Below the pieces are notes generated by a model that worked only from the letters and a program-made list of their open reading frames with translations, was not told the origin of the DNA and made no database searches. A program made the translations under genes and the position numbers. Below, in pieces: positions 1-12,109 of a stretch of DNA of 64,000 nucleotides. The first letter of the stretch is position 1. Each line of letters starts with the position of its first letter. Location of the stretch: the NCBI GenBank assembly GCA_033980235.1, contig CM067077.1, positions 4,919,367 through 4,983,366 on the forward strand, in the 5' to 3' direction. This DNA is from Diadema setosum (lineage: Eukaryota > Echinodermata > Echinoidea > Diadematoida > Diadematidae).

Positions 1-991
1 CATTTTGGTGACATACCTTCCATAATACATACAATATGTGACCCTATACATCACAACCCCCCTCTTCCCCCCCCCCCCCCCCCCGCCAAAAAAAAAAAAA
101 AAAGGCGCACACACCAAATCTATGTGGGGACTCAAAATAGGTGTAATTGGACGGAGTCATTTTCTTTTTTCCATTTTCTGAAAGGGCAATTCTTCTTCTA
201 CAAAATTCTGAAGCTTGAAATCATAAAATGACTGGGTAACTGTCTTTTTTTTACAGTTTTTCTACAACATTTTTGGTAAAATAGTGTGATTAGGTATGTC
301 TTTGATGCCCCTTTTCAATTCTCAAAAGCCCTTTAAACGCTCTTCACCTTCAACTCTTGTCAGTCCCATCTCAGCTAATTTTGGGAGAAAAGTGGCAGCA
401 AAATATGTGAAGATTCTTTTCTTTTCTTTTCTTTTCTTTTACATTCCCCCCCCCCTCCCATTAGCAAAAAAAAAAATAAAAAAAATAGACCCACCCCTGG
501 GTTTCTCTACATTTTAGAGGTTTAAAAAAGGCAAATCACCTCAAAGCTCCTGAGCACTGCATGGCTGCACACACTCAAGGTTGAAATAACAAACACTCAG
601 CCAACACTAAACTAACCTTGAATAAAGTGAAAACTAAACCTTCAGATGTAATCATATGTGTTAGGAATGCAATTTATTAATTAACTTTTTATGGGGGGGG
701 GAGGTGGAGGGAGATACACTGGTCAGATCTAGGGGTGAATTCAATACATGGTTTCTGTTAACACACTAGGAAATACAGTATGCTTTGACCCCCCCCCCCC
801 CCCAAAAAAAAAAGGGGGGGGAGGGGGAAAAATAAAAATACACAAAGGTTGAAAAATGACAATGGAAAAAATCATAAAATTGTTCAGATAAACCCTCAAA
901 TAGAAAACATATCTGAAAGAGTATTTTTTTTTCTTTCTTGTTTCGAGACAAACTTTCAGGGACTATCTCATCATCTCAACTACACACTCAC

Positions 992-1094
992 CTCTAGTTT
1001 GTCCCTGAATTCTTCAACTTTATTGCGGAGTTCGTAGACGACGGTTGGAATCTCTCCACCATCAATAAGCACTTTCTTCTCTAAGAGCTCCAAC
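992..1094 (-). CDS. internal exon of a coiled-coil protein (most 3' exon in window)
   Basis: Seen: on the minus strand a pyrimidine-rich acceptor (tttcctgtccag) precedes 103 nt that are open in one frame, followed by a strong donor (CTAGAG/gtgagtg). The exon starts with one base completing a split codon and ends in phase 0. The 34 residues are rich in Leu, Glu and Lys (LEKKVLIDGGEIPTVVYE, then LRNKVEEFRDKLE), as expected for a coiled coil. Its first base joins the last two bases of the exon at 25657-25705 to give Arg, so the phases agree. The gene must continue beyond position 1, because the donor is intact and no stop is present. The family is not recognised. Confidence rests on splice sites, frame and composition rather than on homology. 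Confidence 0.82.
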
Positions 1095-1478
1095 CTGGAC
1101 AGGAAATATACAAAATATGTAAAAAGGAAGAAAAAGAATCATTGAATGAAAGACACAAACTTCCTTGTCTAGAATTTGTTGACATCATCATATGACTGTT
1201 AGATAATCAATCACACACAGAGGAAGTTTAAACATTGAATATCGTCGGCTGAGGACCGGAAGGACTGCAGCACAATTTTGGAGGGGTATTGAGTTATTGG
1301 TATGTTGTGAAGCTCGACCTCTTCTACATTATGGTGTTGTTCAAAATTATTTGGATTTTCAGTAAAATGTTTGAAATTAAAACCACAAGGGTATTATTTT
1401 ACCCTATGAATAGAACAATGCTTATAGATCATGACTGCGTGGGAAAGAAAACTTTAAAGGCAGTCTTCTTGTAATGCT

Positions 1479-1660
1479 GATTTCCTAGACCACCCGACAT
1501 GGTCTCATAAAATTACCAATATCTCCGCAACCGAGTACTTTTATGAGTCGTGTTATATATGAAATTAAAGCGGAAGAATAAGAGAATAATGTCATGTCAT
1601 TTGGGGAAAATTGACCCTTCTCGACTTTTGGATCCTTTTGTTGTAGCGGGTCACATATAC
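1479..1660 (+). repeat. truncated copy of the 642-bp inverted-repeat element
   Basis: About 180 bp match the right-hand quarter of the element at 3110-3751, from atttcctagacc to gcgggtcacatata. The shared block includes atatctccgcaaccga, gcgggtcacatata and the ggatccttttgttg terminal repeat. The left end is missing. It directly abuts the minisatellite that follows. Confidence 0.75.
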
Positions 1661-3062
1661 CTAACCCCTCTTTGAGACACACCTCCACCATTTTAAAGTT
1701 ATACCCCACCCTTCTTTGAGATTTAACCCATCCTTCTTTGAGACATATCCCATTCAGATGCACACAACCCATGTTTTAGATGTACCCCCCATCCGTCTTG
1801 GAGAGATACCCTCACTAGGACACACCCAAGCACTCTTTGAGATGTACCCTCATCCCTCTTGAGCCCTTCTCTACTCCTCGTAGAAAATCTTCCTCATCCC
1901 TCTTTTGAGATATACTACACTCCTCTTCACAATGTAGTCTCTTTCCTCTTTGAGACGCACTCCACAGGTCCCTTGGATGTGAGCATGCACAAGATGAGCC
2001 AACAAGTTAATCTTACTAAGATGTGAACTCATTCACTCGGAGCAATCACTCATCCAGCTCTCTTGTGGACATACCCATTACGGGAAGCTAACTCTCCCGC
2101 TAAACTGCATGAGCAAACAGCATCTCGTTGAACATTACAAACAATGACTGTGGTCCTTCTTCTCCACCTCCTCTTTTCAAAATAATGACCCCTAGTAAAA
2201 TTCTCCTCCCCTCCGTGCAATACTCCTAACTCATTTTGAAAATTTTATTCTACTCTTCTTTGAGATGTAACCCATCCCGCTAAGACATACTCCTTGAGGT
2301 ACACCAAATTTATCTTTGAGATGTACTCCATCCATCTAGGAGACATACCACTTGAGGCACACCAAATTCTTCTTTGAGATGTACCCCATCCCTCTGAGAC
2401 ATGCCCCCTGGGGCACACCTAACTCTTCTTTGAGATGTACCCCATCCATCTTGCAGACCTACCCTCACTAAGACATATCCAACCCTCTTTGAGATGTACA
2501 CAATCCGTTTAAGGCATACCCCCATGGACATCCATCCTACCCCTCTGAGAAGTACCCCATACATCTTTAAGACATATCTCCATTAACCCATTGATGACGG
2601 GTCGATTTTGCTACAACACGCATTTCCTATACAGGCTTGCCCGAGTATACTCTGGACTCATCCTCAACAGGTTAAGACACACCAAACTCGTCTCTGAGAT
2701 GTATACCCAATCTGTCTTTGAGACATACCCCACAGACACCCACCCCTGCCCCTCTTTAAGATATATCTCCATCCCTCACTAAGATATACTGCATTCCTCT
2801 CCGTAATGTAGCCCTTCTACTCTTTGAGATGCACTTCACTGGTCCCTGAGAAGCGAGAGTAAACGAGATGAGCCAACAAATCTTGGTAAGATGTGAACTC
2901 ATTCAGTCAGAGTCATCACTTATCCAGCTCTCTTGTGAACATTCCCATTACAGGAAGCTACCTCTCCAGCTAAACTGCATAAGCAAACAGCATCTCATAG
3001 AACATCACAAACAATGACTTCTGTTCTCCTTCTCTGCCTCTTCTTTCCTAAATGTTGACCCA
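1661..3062. repeat. degenerate pyrimidine-rich minisatellite with internal duplication
   Basis: Imperfect units of roughly 30-40 bp repeat the theme ctctttgagatgtaccccatcc across 1661-2580 and 2680-2850. A distinct block of about 210 bp beginning gatgagccaacaa occurs at about 1993-2195 and again at about 2859-3062 with scattered differences, so the array and its flank were duplicated together. A B element (2583-2675) sits between the two parts. No coding content. Confidence 0.75.
2583..2675 (-). mobile_element. family B element, TTAA-bounded MITE
   Basis: It runs TTAACCCATTGATGACGGG ... CCTCAACAGGTTAA with short inverted ends and TTAA at both termini. The inner motif reads cccgagtatactc. TTAA ends followed by CC suggest a piggyBac-type target and terminus (inference). 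Other copies: 10565, 31274, 49281, 49591 and 56172. Confidence 0.75.
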
Positions 3063-3109
3063 GTTTGCAAGGCATTTACACTGAAAAGAGGAATTGATTT
3101 ACAGAAAAG

Positions 3110-3751
3110 TGAATATATGACCCGCTACAACAAAAGGATCCTAAAGTCGCTGACGGCCAAGCCGAGAAAATCGAGTTTGAAGTCACATCATCAAAATTGG
3201 TCAAAACAATCGGATTTCTGTTTTTGGCATAATTTTGTAGTCTAATGTTTTGTCCGTCATCTGCCAAAATTTTGAAGCTAAATGATCAAAGGAAAGGCAA
3301 GAAATCAGCGTTTTTCTGGGCCATGATTTTTCCGACTTTCAATGTAAGAGAAACGTGTCTGAAGATTTGGATTTAGCGCCACAGCTAGACTCCGCCCCTA
3401 GCAACGAGGGAGTGATCTTATTGGTCAGTGCGTGGCATCCTGATTACCGATTGGTTGTGCGTTGAGCGCTGGCGCTAAGCTTGACTGAACACGGCGGAGG
3501 TCGCTAGGAGCGTGCCTTCTATTGTCAATCGGTGGACAACTTTGAAGGCGTTTTTCTCGAAACTATGATTTCCTCAACCACTTGACATGCACTGATAAAA
3601 TCATCGATATCTCCGCAACCGAATACTTTTATGAGTTGTGCTATATATGAAATTAAAGTAGAAGAGTAAGGAAATAATATCATGCCATTTTCAGAAAATT
3701 GTCCTCCCCCGACTTTCGGATCCTTTTGTTGAAGCGGGTCACATATATTCA
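3110..3751. mobile_element. 642-bp terminal-inverted-repeat element (MITE-like)
   Basis: The left end (tgaatatatgacccgctaca, then acaaaaggatcctaaagtcg) is the near-perfect reverse complement of the right end (cgactttcggatccttttgt, then tgaagcgggtcac). The inverted repeats are about 40 bp with a 2-nt indel and a few mismatches. The interior has no open frame long enough for a transposase, so it is non-autonomous. A half copy is at 1479-1660. Confidence 0.8.
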
Positions 3752-6232
3752 ACAAGGGAACAAAGACAAATGCGAAAGTACTCTAGAATTCCTGTGGGAA
3801 CTGACACATGAGGCAAAAAAAAATAAATAAAAATTAAGGACCCCATGACTGTGAATCACCTCAACTCTCACTAAACTTGTACAACAAAGCATTAAGGCAG
3901 GTCATGTCATTTTGCCTACTGGATTTTGACTAGCAAAAGGCAGCAAAAATGAAATGTCTTTGGCCTACATGACAGACATGACTTCTATAAGTTTTCATTG
4001 TTTCATTGTTGCTGTGGTTTTTTGTGTTTTTGTTTTTGTTATTTTTTTGTTTTTGTTTTTGTTTTTGTTTTTTAGATTGGTGAATGAGATATCCTTGATA
4101 TCTTGGTTGTTTGTTGTTGTTGGTTTTTTTTTTTTTGCACATTACATCCACAGGACAAGGAATGTTTACTACGTGAGGTCACATGGCATCACATGGCAAA
4201 AAGAACACTCTCTTGACTCCAACACAATGCCACGTTTTCTGACTCGCAAACATTCAAATGACGAAAACTCTCTTTGCAACTTCCTACAAAGTGCGAGACC
4301 TTGATTTTTTTGATCTCTCTCACAACCCGACAGATGCTACATTTGATTTTTGTTAACCGAACATTCCACATAGATCTCAGCCTGGGTACACTTTACTCAG
4401 AAGCAGTAGTGAAAAAGTTATCCCTTTGTGCGCTTTGACTACTGACTGGAACAGAAAACCCAATTGCATTGTACATACTGTCTAAAGTCCTGGGCTCTGA
4501 AAGGGTTAAAAGCCTATCCAGATGACATACTGAGTAAACCACATGTGACACCTTTATTCCGGCCATACCTCCCCCCCCCCCCCCACCTTCCTTCTCCATC
4601 CCATCACCCTCCACCATCAATACCACCGTCATCCCCACCACTACCACCACAAACACCCTCTCTGCTGACACATGTTCCTCCAAAGGAACAACATCCCCCC
4701 CCCCCTCTTTCTCCTCCACCTTTGAAAAGATGTATCGATCCATCTGGCATTGTTGATGTAAATTGAGCCAAACAGATTGATCTTTTCAATGCATGTTTGC
4801 AAAACAGTCACAGCCATGTGGACAGGTCCTCGCATATAATATCTTTATTTTTCTTTTTCCATTTGATGCCGATTGATCGGATATGACATTCCCTCTCTCC
4901 ACCTGCTGCCCTGGCTGCAGGGGGGGGGAAAAAAAGTCCTTCATGTCAAGGAAATGAAGGATGAAGATAACATTTTATCTGATTTATGGCAAGGCTAATA
5001 GAGGAAAGGAGAGAGCGAGATGGAGAGAGAGATAGCTCCTTCCACTTTTCCTGTCAAAACCAAATGTTGTCAAGATCAAACAGCGCAAACGGCTAATGCA
5101 AATCTGTAATGTCAAGTTCAATGCTATGCACTTCCAAGCAGACATGCCTTGCATCATGATATTTCTGTTCTACCATCTCACAATATTGACTGGCTCCACA
5201 AGTTTCAGTGTGATTGTCCCGCCATGTGGAATGTTTCCCAACCAAGGATTGGTTTAGGTGATCGATCTTTGGTGCGTATTTGACTGCAAACATGGGAGGC
5301 ATTAATGTCTAAGTTTTGTGTTGGTATGACTTGCCTTCTTGAATAACACCATAAAGAGATGTCACATACTTAGAAGCTTTGTGAATCAAATCACAGGCAA
5401 CGTAAAAGAAATTTGTACCTTCAGCCTTTTCTTTTCATTTCTCACATTTTCATACATCCCTCTGAATGTATGAATTCATACCTATAGAGACACACATTGT
5501 CATGCGCCGAAAGAACCATGTGAACACTCATTATTCAAGGAAGGTGTGCCCAGAAGAACAACACAATCACCGGTGCGGCCCATAAGGGTAACACCCACCT
5601 TGCATGCAATCGCGTCATTATTCCGGGATTACAACAGTATAACATATGATGATATGAAATAGTGCATAGAAATCTGAGATCAGAAATGTTACATCTGTGA
5701 TGCTTTACAAAGATGGCATTTCTTTATCAACTTTTCTCATGGAGGTAGTTTTATCCCCTTCAGTGTGGTTTTCGTCAGTCATGAGTATCCCCTAGCCAAG
5801 ATGTTAAGGGGGGGGGGGGGTGACAGGACTACCAATCTTTATCCACTGAGGTTGGGGAGACTCCAAGATTCAACAAGGAAGATGATTGTGTGGTGGTTGC
5901 ATCTCAATAGTCCAAACCAATTTCCAAATCCAAAATCTAAATCTAAATTCTCACATCAGTACATGGGGAGATATTTACTTCTTCCTCTTTTTAGGGGGAC
6001 TTTGGCAGACTGAGGGAGATGTATGGGAGCTTCTGATTTCTATACCCATAAATAAAAGTGATTTCTCAACATACAGTTAGACAGCAAAAACAATACCAAA
6101 AATTGTTACAGAGAGAATTTTAATCCCTCGAGGAATAACCAAATGTCACGGACACATAATGTGTGTCCCTGTCATTGTATTAGTATACCAAGGTTTTCCC
6201 TATATAGGAGACTACACCTGTCCTTCTATAAT

Positions 6233-6235
<3 letters not shown>

Positions 6236-6269
<34 letters not shown>

Positions 6270-6272
6270 TCT
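6236..6272. repeat. (CT)n microsatellite
   Basis: About 18 CT dinucleotides with one interruption (ccctctct near the end). Confidence 0.95.
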
Positions 6273-6393
6273 GTCATTGTCCAATTGTTAAGGGTCCATT
6301 CTACAGCCCATTTTTAAAACAGAATGAGAAAGAATTTGAGATACACATAGTTTACAGAAACAAGGAAAAGTAGAAATTACGCGGTGCGTAATA

Positions 6394-7333
6394 TATGTCC
6401 CCGCCAGAAGTAGCATTTAGTAGCAAAATGTACAATATAGGTAAAAAGATGAAGGTCAAAGGTCAAAGAAGTCAAAGGTCAAAATTCTATGTAGAAGTTT
6501 TGAAGCCCTCACCTAGTGCCATCACTTAAAGCAAACGGAATCGAAATCGGGTTAGAAATGGCGAAGGAGTAGCATTTTGTAGCCAATGTACAATATAGGT
6601 CAAAAATCAAGGTCAAAGGTCAAAGAAGTCAAAGGTCAAAATTCTGTGTAGAAGTTTTGAAGCCCTCACCTAGTGCCATCACAAAAAGCAAACGGAATCG
6701 AAATCGGGTTAGAAATGGCGAAGGAGTAGCATTTGGTAGGAAAATGTACAATACAGGTCAAAAATCAAGGTCAAAGGTCAAAGAAGTCAAAGGTCAAAAT
6801 TCTGTGTAAAAGTTTTGAAGCCCTCACCTACTGCCATCACATAAAGCAAATGGAATCGAAATCGGGTTACAAATGGCGAAGGAGTAGCATTTTGTAGCCA
6901 ATGTACAATATAGGTCAAAAATCAAGGTCAAAGGTCAAAGAAGTCAAAGGTCAAAATTCTGTGTAGAAGTTTTGAAGCCCTCACCTAGTGCCATCATATA
7001 AAGCAAACGGAATCAAAATTTGGTTAGAAATGGCGAAGGAGTAGCATTTTGAAGCAAAATGTACAATATAGGTCAAAGGTCAAGGTCAAAGGTCACAACT
7101 GAAATTCTGTATAGAAGTTTCAAAGCTCCCATGTAGTGCTATCATATAAAGCAAACGGAATCAAAATCGGGTTAGAAATGGCGAAGGAGTAGCATTTTGA
7201 ACATTTTGATCACACACGGACGCACACACGGACACACGGACACACGGACGGACACACGGACGGACGGACGGACACACACACGTACGGAGCCCGTTTCATA
7301 GTCCCCTGCTCGAACTCGTTCGGCGGGGACAAT
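6394..7333 (+). mobile_element. family C composite element 1: 157-bp satellite with DR1 motifs
   Basis: The left end is tgtccccgcc at 6396. About five tandem units of 157-158 bp follow (gcgaaggagtagcatt anchors at 6561, 6718, 6876, 7033 and 7181). Then comes a run of acggac/cacacgg microsatellite (7215-7280) and a right end with gtcccc...ggcggggac, which can fold as a hairpin and is inverted to the left end. Each unit carries a perfect AGGTCAAAGGTCA (starts at 6453, 6610, 6768, 6925, 7070 and 7083). There is no coding capacity. The architecture resembles non-autonomous elements with a central tandem array, a microsatellite and a 3' hairpin known from molluscs; placing it in a Helitron-like class is inference. 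Confidence 0.75.
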
Positions 7334-7436
7334 AAAACATGGGGAGAGAAACAAAACGGGGAGAGGGGGGAAGAGGGAGAGAGGAAGAGGGTAGGAGATG
7401 GAAAAAGGCAAGTGCTAAAAAAAAATGTAAGAGATA

Positions 7437-7500
7437 GAGAGAGAGAGACAGACAGACAGACAGAGAGTGTGTGGAAGAGAGAGGGAGAGATGGGGGGATA
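7437..7500. repeat. purine-rich GA/GACA simple repeat
   Basis: gagagagagacagacagaca followed by agagag runs; no other structure. Confidence 0.9.
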
Positions 7501-7959
7501 TGAGCTGGGGATGTTTCACAAAGAGACTAAGTCCATCTTCAAATTTAAGATTCACTTAGAATTTTGGTATGCAACTGGTTTTCCTGCTTAGTTCAATCAG
7601 CTCTTTTAACATTCACTTCAAATTGTTAATATTTACAGAAAAAAAAAATATTTATTTCATCTCGTCCATTGATGACTGCATGAAAAAAGTCTCCCAAATT
7701 TTCATTCTCATTATAAAGTTAGAATAACATTGAAGACACTACGATAACCTTAAGCTGATCTTAACTTTTACGATCGACTCATAGTTTCTATGTGAAACAT
7801 ACTTCTGGAGACGGAGAAAAATTATCAGCCAGACAAGAGAAGAAAATAGGACACAGAAAGAGATGGAAAGAAGAAAAAAATGAAGATGACAGGGTTTAAC
7901 TTTATGAAGACAGGAGACAGAAAACAGATCTATGGGAAGACAGAGGGAGAGTAAGATTA

Positions 7960-8348
7960 AAGGGATGGTACAGTATTGGTGGAGATGAGAATTGGGCTTT
8001 TAACTTTTTACAAGATACCAAGAAAATAATTATGATATAGTACAGAGCATACAATTTTAAGAGGAATCCAAAGTTTATTTGATGAAAATCGGGTTTGGAA
8101 TGACTGAAACATCCAAAAACAAATTAAAACAAAGCGATTGTAATAAAGTATAGGTCCCACACTTTATTAGAATCGCCCTTTTTTGGATATCTCAGCCATT
8201 TCAAAACCAATTTTCATCAAATAAACGTTGAATTCCTCATAGAATTACATGCTCTTTCGTATTTCATAAGAGGTTTCTCATTATCTCACCAAAAAAATGT
8301 TAGAAACCTGAAATTAGGTCTCAACCAGAACTATACGATCCCCTTAAG
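7960..8348. mobile_element. family D element, about 390-bp TIR MITE
   Basis: The left end (ttaaagggatggtacagtat) is inverted relative to the right end (gaactatacgatccccttaa). The interior halves are also inverted copies of each other around tttgatgaaaatcgg and ccaattttcatcaaa, so the element is largely palindromic. Copies: 45532-45922 and a half copy at 49065-49280. Confidence 0.75.
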
Positions 8349-8370
8349 GAACAAGGCAATCGCCGAATTG

Positions 8371-9646
8371 TGTCTCGCCCATTCGCGTACAAGGAATTAA
8401 TATTTTTTTTAACTCCCACAAGTTAATTGACCTGCTTATGACCTTTGACCTTGTGGTGACCTTTAACACCCTAAGGGACATTCACCATCCAAGTTTGGTC
8501 ACAAACAGACAAAGGGATCAAAAGTAATGAGCCATAATCGAAACGCGCCATAAAAACTTAACATTGGGCCCTAAAAATTTGTTGACCGCTATCTGTGACC
8601 TTTGACCTTGTGATGACCTTTAAATCCCATAGGGACATTCACCGTCCAAGTTTGATCACAAACGGACATAGGGATCAAAAGTTATGAGCCACAATCAAAA
8701 CGCGCCCTAAAAACATAACATTGGGCCCTTAAAGTTTGTTGACCCCTGTCTGTGACCTTTGACCTTGTGACGACCTTCATCTCCCCAAGGGACATCTTTC
8801 ATCCAAGTTTGGTCACAAACGGACAAAGGGATCAAAAGTTATGAGCCATAAACGAAATGCGGCCTAAAAACTTAACATTGAGCCCTAAAAGTTCGTTGAC
8901 CCCTGTCTGTAACCTTTGAACTTGTGGTTACCTTCAACTTCCCAAGAGATATCTACCATCACCCAAGTTTGATTGCCATTGTAGCAACATGTGCTGAATT
9001 ACGTGTGATAAGAGTCTTGCAAGTAAACTTTAACGCATGACCTCAAATGACCTTTGACCTTATCATGTGACCTCTTACGGCATCATAACATGAAGGTACC
9101 CCCAGTGCATCTATCACCCAAGTTTGATTGCCATTGTAGCAACATGTGTTGAGTTACATGTGATAAGAGAGTCTTGCAAGTAAACTTTAACGTTTGACCT
9201 CAAATGACCTTTGACCTTATCCTGTGACCTCCAACAGCACCATAACATGAAGGTACCCCCAGTGCATCTATGACCCAAGTTAAGTTGTAATCCAAGCAAC
9301 TTATGTGAAGTTATTTGTCAAAAGAGAGTCTTGCAGGTAAACTTTAACATAGAAAAGATAGTCTTGCACATACTCTTTAATATATGACCTCAAATGACCT
9401 TTGACATCATCACATGACCTCTGACAACACCATAACATGAAGATACCCCTAGTGCTTCTATCACCCAAGTGTGGCTGCCATTGCTGTAACAGATGCCAAG
9501 TTATGCATCATAAGAGAGTCTTGCAGGTAAACTTTAACATTTGTGACGGACGACGGACGGACGACGGACGACGGACGGACGACGGACGACGGACGGACGC
9601 CATTTGGATCCCTTAGTCTCGCCTTCACCTCCGGTGGGCGAGACAA
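8371..9646 (-). mobile_element. family C composite element 2: DR1 satellites with hairpin end
   Basis: It is bounded by a perfect 10-bp inverted repeat, tgtctcgccc (8371) and gggcgagaca (9637-9646). It contains two different satellites: units with gggatcaaaagttatgagcc (8439-8990) and units with agagtcttgcaagtaaac (8990-9540). Each is keyed on TGACCTTTGACCT at 8439, 8595, 8753, 9048 and 9205, with degenerate sites at 8910 and 9395. Then come a gacggacgacgg microsatellite (9544-9600) and the terminal hairpin gtctcgcc...gggcgagac. It has the same layout as element 1 but different unit sequence and opposite DR1 orientation. Confidence 0.75.
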
Positions 9647-10564
9647 AAAGGAAAGAGGCAGAGAAAACCTTTGTCTGATTAAAAAGAAAAGCAACCATTA
9701 GAGAAAAGGGAAAGAGAGAAGAGAGAGAAGGGAGAGAGAGAGACAGAACGAAGGAAAGAGGGAGAGGAAGAGGAGTAACCGACAGAGACATGGCTGACAG
9801 GGAAGAAGTGCAGACAGGCCAATGGACCATGGAATAGATGAGACACACAATACTGTAAAGAAGAGCAGAGAGCAATAATTGTGACAATAACAATCATAAA
9901 AGCTAGACAGATAGACTATAGGAACAGTGACAATGACAATCATTAAAGGGCAGACAGATAGATAATGGGAGCAAAGAAACTGGAAGATCAGATGAAGACA
10001 GAGAGGGCAAAAGATGAAGATTGGGACAAGAGATACGAAGAAAAAGCAGAGAAGATGTACACGACTGCCTCTTGAGACTTAATTCCAGATTTACGAGCTG
10101 GGGGAGGGCGGAGGAGGGGAACTTTCAAACAAATTATCTCAGAGTTTACTGCTTTGATGATATAAAAATTGAGTCTTCACTGCCTATCTGCTTCCAAGAG
10201 AGTCTGGTCTGCTAGAATTGGCTCAACTTGACAATGATTCATAGAGGAAGTAAAGTATTTTACTAGAAGGAGCTACATCAGTCTGGGTGATGTCTTTTTG
10301 GTTGCGTGACCGTAGACACATAGTCATTAACCTCTCGTCTCCCCACATATTATGAGTTCCAGCAGCATTTATACAATTAAAGTGTATCTATACTCAAAAA
10401 ATTTGATTCTCTGACATTGTAGTTTATTGTATTGGTAATATAACTGAGAAATCTGAGAGTAACATTGCTCCCTTACAGAGATAACGAATTAAAATCATCA
10501 GTTCCCTAATGGCTAAAATTATAAAATACAGTTACATGGCATCACAAGCAATGGATGACCTTCG

Positions 10565-10656
10565 AAACATATTGAGGATGAGTCCTAAGTATACTCGGGC
10601 AAGTGTCTATGGGAAATGTGTGTTGTAGCAAAATCAGCCCACCCTAAACGGGTTAA
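10565..10656 (+). mobile_element. family B element
   Basis: attgaggatgagtcc ... agtatactcgggcaagtg ... gttgtagcaaaatcag ... gggttaa: a member of the TTAA-bounded family, with the left TTAA lost by mutation. It lies just upstream of a family A copy. Confidence 0.7.
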
Positions 10657-10682
10657 GTCTATTAGTCAGATCGGGAACATAT

Positions 10683-10966
10683 GAAGGGTTTGTTTGCAAA
10701 AACCGATAAGTCTTCATATGAACAGTTTGTTTGCAAAAACCGATAAGTCCATATTGGCCAAATGGAGATATTTGCGATTAAAGGTCAAGAAAAATAAAGA
10801 GAATAATAAGAGAAATTGTGCTTCTTTTGACCATAACTTTAAAAATGTACCTTTATATGTAGTGACCGATACATCATTTAAAAGGTATAATTTTGTACTT
10901 TATGACAGAGACCGTACTTCAAAATTTTAAAAAATGGACTTATCGGTTTTTGCGAACAAACTCTTC
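10683..10966 (+). mobile_element. family A element with duplicated left terminus
   Basis: Termini gaagggtttgtttgcaaaaa and tttttgcgaacaaactcttc are inverted repeats. The left terminal repeat is present twice (10683 and 10720, about 37 bp apart); other copies have it once. The interior carries aaaggtcaagaaaaataaag. Other copies: 21257, 24199, 25343 and 55065. Confidence 0.85.
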
Positions 10967-11340
10967 ATATCTATGTACAACATCGATAGTATACACTCGA
11001 TAGAGAAAACTTCACATTTTTATGAAAAGTACACATTCCTTCCTCTTGATAAAGACATGTATGTCAAGGGTAATACAATTTCCCCCTGTTTTCAGATAGA
11101 GGCAAGTCAAGTGCTTTTTTTTAATATGCTAGAAAAATAAAGATATGTTGAATTCTCTTGATATATTCTTCATATTGTTGTCCATACGTGATGTCACAAA
11201 ATGGTGTAGTCTTCTCAACCAGCAAGGCTGCACTGAAACTTTAAAAACTCATAACTTTTGAACAGATTATCCAACTTTCATTAAACTTCACCGATGTGTT
11301 CTACTTAAGATGTATATTGCTGCATTCAATCTATCCACAC
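10967..11340 (-). mobile_element. diverged family E element remnant
   Basis: The block ataacttttgaacagattat ... gctgcattcaatctatcca is the reverse complement, with divergence, of the left part of the E element at 27188. It also shares the gtgatgtcacaaaatg and gtagtcttctcaacca stretches. It abuts the family A copy directly, so one probably inserted beside or into the other. Confidence 0.55.
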
Positions 11341-12109
11341 ACAGTGTCAATACATTCTGATTTTCTTTTCCTTCAAAACGGTGATTTTTATTGGTTAATG
11401 TGTGAAGTCTTTTTCATGGGCTACTGCATCGCTGTAGATATTGACTTTTTCTCATTAATCTTTGCCATTTCGAAGGCACTGGCATAACGTTGATGTCATT
11501 GCAGCAAACTGAATACAAACAGCTACCAATTAGGAATATTCATACTGCTAAAGCTTACTCTATTTCCTTGTTGGTCTGGGGGGAGGAATGAAATGAAATT
11601 CAATTCAATAGATGAACTAAACATCATTATGCTTTTCTGGTCTATCAACCTGTGGCAGAAAAATGCAGAGGAAAGGGGAGGGGAGGAGGAAGAGGGGGGT
11701 TCTCAAAGATGTGGGGAAAGTTGAGTAGACATTGAAGCAATATCATACAAAATCAAATGAGCGTCACCTCATTTCTTGTGTCAAAGACACATAAATTAAA
11801 GACAAAAAAAAAAAACAGAATTGGACAAAGTGGAACAACTACAGTCTTGGTGACTGACCCTTTAAACCTCATGTTATCATTTCATCTGCAGCATGCACTT
11901 AGATTTTGGCTCAGTCAAACAACTGAAGAAAGAATGAGTAAAGACTGAAACTCGGTACAAAAAGAAAGAATTCAGAATTAACAACAAAAAAATCAATACA
12001 AAAAAATAACAGGAAAACATATAGGCAGAGGACAAAGATCACATAAGTGTAAGTATCATATCATGTATTGCACTGAAAGAAGAGATAGCAGGGGCATTTA
12101 ACCTAATGG

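Noticed and set aside
10694..10930. Open frames within family A elements (also at 25427-25687 and 55018-55353)
   Set aside because: The same frame recurs in several copies because the DNA is repeated. It spans noncoding TIRs and has no transposase motif.
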